Virus record (IMG/VR): IMGVR_UViG_3300027706_000002
Coordinates: 1-64,000 of that record
Strand: one strand, 5' to 3'
Length of the DNA stretch: 64,000 bases
Source of the DNA: a virus
In this document: piece by piece, positions 49,665-56,876 of the stretch
Numbering within the stretch: the stretch's first letter is position 1
Layout: the number at the start of each line of letters is the position of its first letter
Position numbers and translations under genes: made by a program
Notes under the pieces: model-generated
Database searches by the model: none
What the model saw: the letters and a program-made list of their open reading frames with translations, nothing else
Told to the model about the DNA's origin: nothing

Positions 49665-50797
49665 GGTATCTCCTCCTTCTTTTTCTTCGCCTGCAAACGT
49701 CGCTCGATCCAGTTGCGGGCTGCGATTTTCCAATCATCGGCTTCGATATTTCTCGTCCAGAGTAGACTCGTTGCGGAACCTCGCTTGTAGTGCTGGTAGG
49801 CTAATAGGAGCGGAAAGGCCACATATCTGAGAAACGGCTCTTTCCATTGTAGTTTTTCAGTATCGAAGACTTCTCCGGAAAAGACCTCGACGAAGTGTGG
49901 AAGTTCTTTTTCGAAAACGACGGGATCTTGTACAAGGGGCACGAAGTTCCAATTAGAGGTTCCGTACCATTCATCGGATTTTGCGCCTCCTATTTGATAC
50001 TCCTCGAGCCACTCGAGCGGTTTCCAGTTGTCCAGGTATACATGGAGGTTGTTGGTAAATTGATTGTAGACCCCTACCTTGAGCCCCAATCGGGCCGCCA
50101 GGTACTCCTGGAGAAAAGAGAAATGTACTGCGTTGGCTCCGAGGGTTCCCCAAATCAGGTCGTTGCTGCGATTACAGACAGTAAGGTTGAGATAGGCGGG
50201 GACATCGTGGGGCTTTCCCTTGCAGCGAGGACAGGTTTCTACGCTAGAGGAATCTTTTCCTGCACACTCTGGACAGACTCCGCTTTCCACGGACAAGTAA
50301 GCGTGAGTATTACAACAGACGTCCAGACTCCTCTCCACCCAAAGCAGATCATCTTGAACGGACCACATCTGCAGTACCGCTCGCCGCGAAAACGGATTCT
50401 TTTGGAGATGGTCTACCAGGATATCGAGTTGATCGTAGAATTTCGTACCGTTGTATGCGAGAGCTTTTCGCCAACGGTAGCCGTAAGCTCCGCGTAGCGT
50501 GGTTCCATCGTCGGAGTACTGAAGCATGCGCTTATTGTAGCGAGCGAGAGATTGTACATCGTTTCTCCCAGCGAGCATCCATAACGCTTCGTACAAGTGG
50601 AAAAAGGGATTGGCGTCTCGGGCCGCGTTGAAGAGTACCCTTTCCCAAGGTCTACGGTAGGTCACTAGGACAGGCTCATCGTAGTAAGCCACCTCACCGT
50701 TTCGGCTCGGACCTGTTTCGATCGGGCCGAATCCGCTGAAAAAACAATGGACCAGACGAGCGAACGCGGTGTTGACGTTGCGGGTGCTTAGCTCCAT
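49661..50797 (-). CDS. Thymidylate synthase homologue, possibly dUMP hydroxymethylase
   Basis: 378 residues of the ThyA fold. Catalytic Cys in DVCCNTHAYL (Cys161 or Cys162), conserved CNRSNDLIWGTLGANAVHF with Asn222 that selects uracil, and NNLHVY (His252, Tyr254) for the deoxyribose. A zinc-ribbon insertion (CPEC 175-178, CPRC 189-192) separates the catalytic Cys from the NRSND block; this is unusual. It could make dTMP or, as the homologues in hypermodified phages do, 5-hydroxymethyl-dUMP. Neighbours are a nucleotidase, MazG-like and DUF3310 genes, and the thymine-modification genes lie 2 kb away. ATG 50797 has AAAGGAGG. Confidence 0.87.
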   Translation of the reverse strand: MELSTRNVNTAFARLVHCFFSGFGPIETGPSRNGEVAYYDEPVLVTYRRPWERVLFNAARDANPFFHLYEALWMLAGRNDVQSLARYNKRMLQYSDDGTTLRGAYGYRWRKALAYNGTKFYDQLDILVDHLQKNPFSRRAVLQMWSVQDDLLWVERSLDVCCNTHAYLSVESGVCPECAGKDSSSVETCPRCKGKPHDVPAYLNLTVCNRSNDLIWGTLGANAVHFSFLQEYLAARLGLKVGVYNQFTNNLHVYLDNWKPLEWLEEYQIGGAKSDEWYGTSNWNFVPLVQDPVVFEKELPHFVEVFSGEVFDTEKLQWKEPFLRYVAFPLLLAYQHYKRGSATSLLWTRNIEADDWKIAARNWIERRLQAKKKKEEIP

Positions 50798-51384
50798 GAG
50801 GGAACCTCCTTTTTGTAGACGCACGCCGTTTTCTCCAGGACTTCGCTGAGCCTGGCGAGGGGATTGTCTTGGTACGGATGCTCGGAATTGTGGTGGCGGG
50901 GAAAGACGATTCCTTGTCCTCCGGCGGCGCAAAAGCGTTCAATGTTCGTATCTCGATCATCTATCAGGATCACCGATTCTCCGGCGAAGATCTCCTTGTG
51001 AGGAGTGATGGCGAAGCGATCGAAGCGAATTCCGAAGAAACGCTTGAGCCAACGGACTTTTCCACAGTAGCTACTCACGCAACTCGAAGGTGCGCTGATT
51101 ACATGCCAATCTTCTGTAATTTCTTGGGTAAGAGCCAAAACTCCTCGAGCCCAAGGTGTCGGCTCTAATTTCGCCCAGAACATCTCCGAACCGTTGATTC
51201 GATCCCAAAATTCTGCTTCTAGTAGGGGCCGCTCTCTTCCTAAAGCTCGGCTCAGTGGCGGAATCAAGTCCCAGACTCCTTTTTCCCAATGTCGGAGTAC
51301 CTCTTCCTTCCGCACTCCCCAAGCTCCGCAGGCTGCCCCGACGAAGTCACACAAGACCTCGTCTAGATCGAGTAGAATTCTCAC
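50788..51384 (-). CDS. HAD-family 5'(3')-deoxyribonucleotidase
   Basis: 198 residues with the HAD nucleophile motif LLDLDEVLCDF (Asp6 and Asp8), motif II in WHVISAPSS near 92, and motif III-like LIDDRDTNIERF near 140. The family dephosphorylates dUMP/dTMP. Next to a TS homologue it may remove dTMP so that modified precursors dominate, as dTMPases do in SPO1-like phages (inference). GTG 51384 has AGGAG at 9 nt. First gene of a minus-strand operon divergent from 51521. Confidence 0.85.
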   Translation of the reverse strand: MRILLDLDEVLCDFVGAACGAWGVRKEEVLRHWEKGVWDLIPPLSRALGRERPLLEAEFWDRINGSEMFWAKLEPTPWARGVLALTQEITEDWHVISAPSSCVSSYCGKVRWLKRFFGIRFDRFAITPHKEIFAGESVILIDDRDTNIERFCAAGGQGIVFPRHHNSEHPYQDNPLARLSEVLEKTACVYKKEVPSWS

Positions 51385-51445
51385 GGTCTTAACTCCTGAA
51401 CTAATTCGTGGTTACAACTATTTTCAAAAATTTTTACAAATGGGC

Positions 51446-51473
51446 TTGTATTTAAATCCCACCCTATTATAAT
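51446..51473 (+). promoter_or_regulatory. Sigma-70-type promoter
   Basis: TTGTAT (51446-51451), 16-nt spacer, and a perfect TATAAT (51468-51473), with an A/T-rich UP-like tract at 51414-51440. It lies in the 136-nt divergent spacer and drives the plus-strand operon starting at 51521. The best promoter in the window and of host type, suggesting immediate-early use. Confidence 0.82.
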
Positions 51474-51520
51474 GTACAGTAGTCGGAGATTACTAGTACA
51501 CGAGAAAAGGAGCCTCCCCG

Positions 51521-51772
51521 ATGAACGACACCGTAGCGAGTCTGGTCCACCTGTACAAAACTGCCGCTGATCTGGAGCGCAGCGAGCAAGAGTTTCAAGA
51601 CACTCTCGGCCTGCTCGACAGCCTGAACAAGCCAGCCTTACTAACTTTGACTCGCCAGATGAACCTGGTCCTACCTTCGCGGATCTCCACCGAGCTCCTG
51701 CGCATCCGTATCCGCGAGCGGATCCGCAACCGTCGCGGTATGGCGTTACGTTGCGAGATGTTGGGTTACTAA
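51521..51772 (+). CDS. Hypothetical helical protein, 83 aa
   Basis: Mostly helical: VASLVHLYKTAADLERSEQEF then a basic C-terminal third (RIRIRERIRNRRG). AAAAGGAG precedes the ATG, 48 nt after the consensus promoter, so it is probably among the first genes expressed after infection. No family recognised; small early phage proteins often bind host factors. Confidence 0.68.
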   Translation: MNDTVASLVHLYKTAADLERSEQEFQDTLGLLDSLNKPALLTLTRQMNLVLPSRISTELLRIRIRERIRNRRGMALRCEMLGY

Positions 51773-51792
51773 CCAGGAAGGAGCGATTCCCC

Positions 51793-51821
51793 TTGAATCT
51801 TTCAACGACCTGCGGTACAAT
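51793..51821 (+). promoter_or_regulatory. Sigma-70-type promoter before the winged-helix gene
   Basis: TTGAAT (51793-51798), exactly 17 nt, and TACAAT (51816-51821). It is 100 nt upstream of the gene at 51922, leaving a leader of about 90 nt. The -10 box lies in the centre of the palindrome listed separately. Confidence 0.78.
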
Positions 51822-51828
51822 CCGCAGG
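51809..51828 (+). promoter_or_regulatory. Palindromic operator centred on the -10 box
   Basis: Perfect 7-bp arms CCTGCGG (51809-51815) and CCGCAGG (51822-51828) flank the 6-bp TACAAT -10 element exactly. A dimeric DNA-binding protein bound here would block open-complex formation. The next gene encodes a winged-helix protein, a natural candidate for auto-repression. The symmetry is directly seen; the function is inferred. Confidence 0.65.
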
Positions 51829-51921
51829 GATGGGCCCTGTTGATCCACCTCCCCGATTCGGTAGGGCCTGGAAACGCTGGGAGTTCCAGCGGCTAACGGA
51901 TCAAATACAAAGGAGTCTCGC

Positions 51922-52314
51922 ATGCCAGTTTCTACCAAGTCCACTTCCTCTTCCTCCAAGAAAACCCACACGGAGAACGGCAACGGCCATCGTGGACGGG
52001 CACGTAAGGAGGGTCTGCGATCTCCGCAGATTCGTATTCTACAAGCTCTCTCCAAGGCCAAAAGTCCTATGACCCGCTCGGAGATCGCAGCGAAGTCCGG
52101 AGTCGATCCCGCTTGGTTCACGTCCTACATCGGGGCGCAAGACGAGCTTCGTATGAAGGAACTGGAGCGGATCCGGGGGTTCAAGTCCCTGATCGCTCTG
52201 GACTACGTGCGTCGCGAGCGTCACGACGTTGAGGGTCGGGATACCGATCTCCACCAGATCACCGTCCAAGGCCGCAAAGCTCTGCAAAAGGCTCTACAAG
52301 CGGCGGAAGCGTAG
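51922..52314 (+). CDS. Winged-helix DNA-binding protein, 130 aa
   Basis: A low-complexity N-terminus (Ser/Thr/Lys, residues 1-30) is followed by a MarR/PadR-type winged helix: SPQIRILQALSKAKSPMTRSEIAAKSGVDPAWF (34-66), then ALDYVRRERHDVEGRDTD (wing) and ITVQGRKALQKA. Very similar small winged-helix proteins are, as I recall, frequent in planctomycetes. ATG 51922 has AAAGGAG. It may regulate its own palindromic promoter. Confidence 0.8.
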   Translation: MPVSTKSTSSSSKKTHTENGNGHRGRARKEGLRSPQIRILQALSKAKSPMTRSEIAAKSGVDPAWFTSYIGAQDELRMKELERIRGFKSLIALDYVRRERHDVEGRDTDLHQITVQGRKALQKALQAAEA

Positions 52315-52333
52315 TTCCTCGGTTTCCACGTTC

Positions 52334-52357
52334 CTTGGAGTCCTACTTGGAGTCCTA
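52334..52357 (+). repeat. Tandem 12-bp repeat carrying a doubled ribosome site
   Basis: CTTGGAGTCCTA occurs twice in direct succession (52334-52345, 52346-52357), each copy containing GGAG, immediately before ATG 52360. The duplication gives two potential ribosome binding sites of which the second is at 9 nt spacing. Confidence 0.75.
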
Positions 52358-52359
52358 CG

Positions 52360-52557
52360 ATGCAACTCCACATCGATACCCGGATGATTCGCAACCAAGG
52401 CCGAAGAGCCTATCGGGCTTGTGTGCTTGACCGCGATTCCCTGGAGGAGATCTACACTACTCCGCGTAGCTATCCCACGGCCCAAGACGCTTCTGACGTG
52501 GCTTGGGATTGGGTCCAGGAGAACTATCCCTTCGCGTCCGTGACTACGGAGGACTGA
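52360..52557 (+). CDS. Hypothetical protein, 65 aa
   Basis: Small alpha/beta protein: RRAYRACVLDRDSLEEIYT then YPTAQDASDVAWDWVQENY helix. Preceded by the tandem repeat ribosome site and followed by the strong terminator, so it is the last gene of the right plus-strand operon. No family recognised. Confidence 0.68.
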   Translation: MQLHIDTRMIRNQGRRAYRACVLDRDSLEEIYTTPRSYPTAQDASDVAWDWVQENYPFASVTTED

Positions 52558-52560
52558 GCC

Positions 52561-52582
52561 TCCTCTCCTCTCCTCTCCTCTC
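52561..52582 (+). repeat. TCCTC microsatellite
   Basis: Four perfect TCCTC units plus two bases directly after the stop codon of the 65-aa gene and before the terminator. The purine/pyrimidine strand bias could form triplex DNA, but no role is evident. Confidence 0.7.
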
Positions 52583-52596
52583 TGGAGCTATCTCTC

Positions 52597-52630
52597 CTCC
52601 CCGTCCTCTCCTCCCCGAGAGGACGGGGAG
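52597..52630 (+). terminator. Strong rho-independent terminator
   Basis: Perfect 14-bp stem (arms 52597-52610 and 52617-52630) with a 6-nt loop followed by TTTCGTTT on the plus strand. It ends the 51521-52557 operon at a convergent junction. Confidence 0.9.
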
Positions 52631-52686
52631 TTTCGTTTAGACCTAACGCTCTCCTATCCTTCCCCCTAACGCTTCTCCTTGGCTAG

Positions 52687-52746
52687 GATCGTCTAGGACG
52701 AACGCGAACTCCTTCGTTGTGGGGTGGGTCAATTCCCTAGACGATC
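52687..52746. repeat. 11-bp inverted repeat at the convergent junction
   Basis: Arms GATCGTCTAGG (52687-52697) and CCTAGACGATC (52736-52746) are perfect complements, enclosing 38 nt with an inner ACGAA/TTCGT pair. It lies in the 196-nt spacer between the plus-strand terminator and the end of the minus-strand modification operon, with no gene between. It may be the minus-strand terminator or an RNA-stabilising structure, though there is no T-run. Confidence 0.6.
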
Positions 52747-52753
52747 GCCCCAC

Positions 52754-53737
52754 CTACCACAAGCCTGCAAGTTTGCCGGCCCGATAGAGCCTTTGGACGA
52801 GCCGAGATCGGCCGAAGCGAGCCAGAGAGCGGCGGCAGGCCGCGATATCCTCACCGACATGGTAGCGTCCCCGAGTATGCGCCTCCCACTTGCAGAGGAT
52901 CGTCTCGGCTTCCTGGACGTTGAGGGGACGGTCCTCCCTCGGAGGAGCCTTACGGCCGGATTGCCCTCGAAGGACTCTCCGCACCGCCCACAGCCCTAGA
53001 TCGGCGGGGAACTCCCCCTTGCCGGTCTCCTGTCTCCACAGCCGAGCGGCCCCTTCGAGGGGTGAGGAGTAGAGGGCAAAGACAGACTCCGGAGGAAAGC
53101 GGACGCGAGCCAGTCCTAACCGCTCGAGCATATCAGAGGCCTTGAAGCCGATCCAGGGGCCGAATCCGATCCAGCCCTGGACGTGCCGGAGAACCTCCAC
53201 TAGACTCTTCGCCGTCTCTTCCCCGGTTAGCAAGGGTCCGAACAGCCTGTCGATCCCTTGCTGCCTCAGCCAAGTAGAGGACCGCACGGCGATCTGTCCT
53301 CGATAGTGCCGACGTTCCTTCCCGCGAGGATAGTAAGCGGAGCGGGCTGCACGACAGAAGGCTCTCCAGTAGTGAGGCTCCTCGTGCTCCGCGATCCAAC
53401 TTGCGGTTCCTATATCGTAATAGGACCAGTAAGCGAGAAGCCAACGACTACACAGTGCTAGGTCCCTCGAGAATCCGGCTGTATGGAGAAGTACATAGAC
53501 AGGATCGAGATCCCGAGTCTCCAGGAGCTTCCGACCGAAAGCGTCTACGTCAAGGTGAGCCAAGCGAGGATGGTAGGCACCGCCTGCTCTACGCTCTTGC
53601 GGTAACAGGGTACTCCCTTTTCCAGAAGACGGAGTCTGGCCTTGTAGATCGTTTGTACTCGGTGTACCGTATTGTGGGGATTGAGTGGTTTGTCGTTGCC
53701 GACGCTGGCCCTTCTTCCTTGAATCCTTTGTAGGCAT
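52754..53737 (-). CDS. Alpha-glutamyl/putrescinyl thymine pyrophosphorylase-like protein (clade 3 type)
   Basis: 327 residues; the helical domain of the amino-acid:DNA transferase / thymine pyrophosphorylase superfamily is seen as RDLDPVYVLLHTAG, SRWLLAYWSYYDIGTASWI, YPRGKERRHYRG and GWIGFGPWIGFKASDML. Members act on pyrophosphorylated 5-hydroxymethyluracil in phage DNA and attach an amine such as putrescine or glutamate. The basic N-terminal 60 residues overlap the upstream kinase frame by 193 nt, so the real start may be nearer 53563. It closes the modification operon. Confidence 0.8.
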   Translation of the reverse strand: MPTKDSRKKGQRRQRQTTQSPQYGTPSTNDLQGQTPSSGKGSTLLPQERRAGGAYHPRLAHLDVDAFGRKLLETRDLDPVYVLLHTAGFSRDLALCSRWLLAYWSYYDIGTASWIAEHEEPHYWRAFCRAARSAYYPRGKERRHYRGQIAVRSSTWLRQQGIDRLFGPLLTGEETAKSLVEVLRHVQGWIGFGPWIGFKASDMLERLGLARVRFPPESVFALYSSPLEGAARLWRQETGKGEFPADLGLWAVRRVLRGQSGRKAPPREDRPLNVQEAETILCKWEAHTRGRYHVGEDIAACRRSLARFGRSRLVQRLYRAGKLAGLW

Positions 53738-54081
53738 GTTTCGACTGCTGTAGTCAGAAATAACACGCGAAGTTGTGGAATCCTGGCGGACCACTTGACG
53801 TCTTCACTCAAGAGTAAACCTTCGCAAAGCACCTTGGGAAAATCTCGGCGGACCTTTTCTAGTAAACGGAAGACTTCGGCCGCAGAACCGATTGTATCAC
53901 AACCGCCGCAAGGAGTCTCGTAGTGTCCTAAGATAGCCATCGGGCCATCGAGTTGGTAGTAGTACAATGGTTTTCTACGGCCGGGGACGTAACGCGGTTC
54001 CCACCTTCCTAGAGCTTCCATGACTCTTCGAACCACGGTGCTTTTGCCAGATCCGGAAGTACCGCGTACTTGTATAATCAC
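53545..54081 (-). CDS. 5-hydroxymethyl-dU DNA kinase homologue (P-loop)
   Basis: 178 residues with Walker A GTSGSGKST (7-15) and the hallmark blocks RRKPLYYYQL, LGHYETPCGGCDTI near 51-64 and VLCEGLLLSED near 85, ending with RIQGRRAS and PLNPHNT. This set matches phage P-loop kinases that phosphorylate 5-hmdU within DNA, rather than adenylate or thymidylate kinases. It overlaps the unknown 171-aa gene as ATGA and the pyrophosphorylase downstream, so the three are co-translated. Confidence 0.85.
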   Translation of the reverse strand: MIIQVRGTSGSGKSTVVRRVMEALGRWEPRYVPGRRKPLYYYQLDGPMAILGHYETPCGGCDTIGSAAEVFRLLEKVRRDFPKVLCEGLLLSEDVKWSARIPQLRVLFLTTAVETCLQRIQGRRASVGNDKPLNPHNTVHRVQTIYKARLRLLEKGVPCYRKSVEQAVPTILAWLTLT

Positions 54082-54593
54082 AGTACAAGCTCCATCGGTT
54101 CTAAAGCCTGACCCATGAAAGCTGCGTAGATATTCTCCGCGTTGAGAAGGTAGCGTACCTCTTCGAAGACGTTCGGCAGGATTACTCCTTTGTGCCGAGC
54201 TTTCTTGAGGAGAGAGCTAGGACAGAACCGGCGATAATCATCCTTAAACGGATGCGGAGATCCTGCGAGATAGTGCCCCTCAGCGGCTGCTGCTCCGTAG
54301 AGAACGAAAAGGAACTTCTCTCGCGATCCCTCGAGAAGAAAGTCCGCTCCAGGGAGCATCCAACGACCCGTTCCATGCGAAGCAGCTAGATCGGCCGCGT
54401 AGACGATCAGGCCTCTTACATATTGAAGTTTACTGGCCGGCCAAAGTAGGTTGACCTCCAAAACGTCTCCTGGAACTGCGGGACGGTCCGGAGGTTCTTC
54501 CAGGAGGCTAAAGCCGACACTCTTGCTTACCTTGCGGACTTCGTTGAAGACCACGTTGCTCATGTCTTGGAAACTGACTTCGTTCGCAGTCAT
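54078..54593 (-). CDS. Hypothetical protein of the modification operon, 171 aa
   Basis: Alpha/beta protein with DVLEVNLLWPASKLQYVRGLIVY near 43-65, a GTGRWMLPGADFLLEG block near 74, and HPFKDDYRRFCPSSLLKKARHKG near 113. No family recognised. Its ATGA overlap with the DNA kinase ties it closely to base modification, so it is a good candidate for a tailoring enzyme or substrate-binding partner. AAGGAG 7 nt before ATG 54593 sets the start. Confidence 0.68.
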   Translation of the reverse strand: MTANEVSFQDMSNVVFNEVRKVSKSVGFSLLEEPPDRPAVPGDVLEVNLLWPASKLQYVRGLIVYAADLAASHGTGRWMLPGADFLLEGSREKFLFVLYGAAAAEGHYLAGSPHPFKDDYRRFCPSSLLKKARHKGVILPNVFEEVRYLLNAENIYAAFMGQALEPMELVL

Positions 54594-54627
54594 CACTGTA
54601 CTCCTTTTAAGGATCTCGGCGAGTACC

Positions 54628-54858
54628 CTACACGGTTCGTAAATCTCTCACCCAGGATGGTTCGGGAAGACGTACCACGTCATCGTTGTCAGAAGCGTGT
54701 AAGTGCTCCCGCATCGCCCACTCGAAAGCGGCTGCACGTTGATCATAGGTCCAAGAGGCGATTCTAGCCTTATCCACTTCCTCGAAGTCCGCGAGCAGAA
54801 GAGCCGTCGCGACTGATTTCGGATCAGTAGTGCGCTGACAGATGTTGAAATCGGTCAT
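54628..54858 (-). CDS. Hypothetical protein, 76 aa
   Basis: Small acidic helical protein with VATALLLADFEEVDKARIAS and DQRAAAFEWAMREHLHAS helices. It overlaps the FkbM gene as ATGA and has TAAAGGAG upstream. This type of short helical protein is common in phage metabolic operons; function unknown. Confidence 0.66.
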   Translation of the reverse strand: MTDFNICQRTTDPKSVATALLLADFEEVDKARIASWTYDQRAAAFEWAMREHLHASDNDDVVRLPEPSWVRDLRTV

Positions 54859-55562
54859 CGTTGTGCTCCTTTACAGAAAATCAGGCGATCGAAGTAAGTC
54901 TTAGCAGAGTTCCCTTCACGGAGAAGCCGATCATATTCTGGGGGATAACGGACTTCTCGAAAACGACGGTGGAGTTTCTCGAGTCGTCTACGCAGATTGT
55001 CTACGCTTGGATCTCGGCTGGTGTGATATTCAAGAACGAGCTTTTCGCACTTCGGCAGGAGATCTTCGTCGAGGATACCGAATTCACTTCCCTCGATATC
55101 CATCTTGATCCCTTGGACAAAATAGAACTGTTTCTTGAGTTCTCCAGCCCAGAGATTCTCTACCGTCCTATGTTGTTTTGACCCTCGATACTCCAAAAGG
55201 CTTCCGCGAGCGTATTTACCTGACGCAGAGGACTGAAAGAAAGAGACTCGAGAGTCTTTCTTACAGCTTACTGCTCGGTTAATACAGCGGAAGTCTACGG
55301 CGTTACGGCGTAGAATCGCAAAGCAATCCGGATCCGGTTCGTAGCAGATCGCCGTAGCTCCTACTGTTTTGCAGTAGACAGCGAAAGCTCCGATATTCGC
55401 CCCTAGGTCCAACCAAGTCTCCCCAGCTTCTACATCGAAACCGAACGAAGGCCGGCGGTAACACTTCCGCTCGAGGACCTCCTGGAGAATATTCTCGTCC
55501 GAGGTTCCCGGGCGGTAAACCAACGGTATCCCTTCGTATTCCTTGTATTTTAACGATTCCAT
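54855..55562 (-). CDS. FkbM-family SAM methyltransferase
   Basis: 235 residues with motif I TWLDLGANIGAFAVYC near 50-65, the acidic ribose-binding residue in ICYEPDPDCF near 75-85, and the FkbM signature KMDIEGSEFGILDE near 150. FkbM enzymes methylate hydroxyls on sugars and other small groups. In this operon it may methylate the hypermodified base or an attached group, which is inference. It overlaps both neighbours. Confidence 0.85.
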   Translation of the reverse strand: MESLKYKEYEGIPLVYRPGTSDENILQEVLERKCYRRPSFGFDVEAGETWLDLGANIGAFAVYCKTVGATAICYEPDPDCFAILRRNAVDFRCINRAVSCKKDSRVSFFQSSASGKYARGSLLEYRGSKQHRTVENLWAGELKKQFYFVQGIKMDIEGSEFGILDEDLLPKCEKLVLEYHTSRDPSVDNLRRRLEKLHRRFREVRYPPEYDRLLREGNSAKTYFDRLIFCKGAQR

Positions 55563-56005
55563 AACCTGCGGATCTCCTGTTTGATGGCCCGTTCTAGCTC
55601 CGCCTCATCCCGGAACGGTCTGGGGTTTTGCCATAGTTTTAGAGCCAATCGCATACCGGCCCTCCTTTCGGGACTTCTGGTAAGCTCCAAAGGACTTCCT
55701 GGCCGATAAGCCTCTTTATGGGACTCCGTAGTACCAATCAGGTTCATCAGACCTTTGCGGTACTTCTCGGCGGAGACCCATTGCGGACGACATCTGTAGC
55801 AAACCTGACGGAGAAACGGTATGACTTTTTGTATAAACTCGAGGGCCTCTTTAATGGTGGACACGAGGTTGTGGGCGATAAGGGTCCTCCCCATGTTCTT
55901 GACCAGGGTGAGAGTAATTGATTTTATCTGTTGCGTTTCAGGCTGTACACGAGTCGGGTGTAGACCGTCGGTGCGGTAGTTCTTGTAAGGCTTTCTTGCG
56001 TTCAT
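55550..56005 (-). CDS. Hypothetical protein, 151 aa
   Basis: Basic, helical protein: TLVKNMGRTLIAHNLVSTIKEALEFIQ, a FLRQVCYRCRPQWVSAEKY block with a CxxC-like pair near 66-69, and a C-terminal charged helix AELERAIKQEIRRLWN. Start ATG 56005 follows AGGA and overlaps the next gene. No family recognised; CYRC may bind zinc. Confidence 0.62.
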   Translation of the reverse strand: MNARKPYKNYRTDGLHPTRVQPETQQIKSITLTLVKNMGRTLIAHNLVSTIKEALEFIQKVIPFLRQVCYRCRPQWVSAEKYRKGLMNLIGTTESHKEAYRPGSPLELTRSPERRAGMRLALKLWQNPRPFRDEAELERAIKQEIRRLWNR

Positions 56006-56853
56006 GTTGGTAATCCTGAGTAAAGCTGTTTCGGTCGGCCCTGTCCCCAAAGGGCACGTTCGTACTTATCCCACTCACACAGACAATTCTGGAGGTCGAT
56101 AGCCTCGAGCCGAGAGTAGATTTTGTTCGGTAGTTCGTTCGAACAGAGGACGAGGAGCTTACCGAACTCCTGTTCGAACTGTTGACGGAGGAGAGAGGTC
56201 TTATAGGGTCGATCATACAATCGGTTCATTCCTCGGACCGATCCTGGACCTACAGGAGCCCAAGTCTTTCGATCCCTCCAAGTACCCGCTACCGCCCAAC
56301 GGAGATCCGCTACAACCTGTCCTGCCATAAAACTACTAAACCCCCAGTAGGGTAGTAAGGCTTCCACCGATTTCCGCATAGAGTTCAGGTCTAGAATCGG
56401 TGGATGATTTACCAAGGGTTGACAGACCTTATCAATCACCATCTCCGTCTTATCCGTTGTTCCAATGCCGCGTACCATATAGGCCGCGTTGAAAATCCGC
56501 TCGCCCTGGCGCTTTAACTCCCGGAGGATGCCTTTAAACAGGAGTGGTTTCCAATCCTTCGGGAAACCGATAGCCTCCAAGGCGAGCGGTTGGTTGAAAT
56601 GCCGAGCTATCGTACAAGCTACAAGCATGTGGGGGTGATCGTAGTTGGGTAGATACCAATTTTGGAGTAACCAGGTACTCACCTTATCGTCCATGCGCCG
56701 CACATTACAGAAACGGTACTTCTGAAGAATCTCATCATCCGTCCAGGGCCGCAATTGACCGGCGGTTTTGCGACAGCGAATCGCCTCCCGTTCCTCAATC
56801 CAATAGAGGAAACGCTCGGTATTCTTCAAACGTTTTACCTGTTCTATGCGCAC
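56002..56853 (-). CDS. Thymine-hypermodification helical-domain protein (HMUDK_hel/ADDT type)
   Basis: 283 residues with the conserved blocks FLYWIEEREAIRCRK near 14-28, PWTDDEILQKYRFCNVRRMDD near 34-54, STWLLQNWYLPN, and GFSSFMAGQVVADL near 175. This alpha-helical domain accompanies 5-hmdU DNA kinases and is related to the alpha-glutamyl/putrescinyl thymine pyrophosphorylases. It is a second, distinct member beside 52754-53737. GTG 56853 has AAGGAAA at 8 nt and is preferred over a TTG at 56874. Directly downstream of the DNA polymerase gene. Confidence 0.8.
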   Translation of the reverse strand: MRIEQVKRLKNTERFLYWIEEREAIRCRKTAGQLRPWTDDEILQKYRFCNVRRMDDKVSTWLLQNWYLPNYDHPHMLVACTIARHFNQPLALEAIGFPKDWKPLLFKGILRELKRQGERIFNAAYMVRGIGTTDKTEMVIDKVCQPLVNHPPILDLNSMRKSVEALLPYWGFSSFMAGQVVADLRWAVAGTWRDRKTWAPVGPGSVRGMNRLYDRPYKTSLLRQQFEQEFGKLLVLCSNELPNKIYSRLEAIDLQNCLCEWDKYERALWGQGRPKQLYSGLPT

Positions 56854-56876
56854 GGATCGACTTTCCTTTTGCAAAC

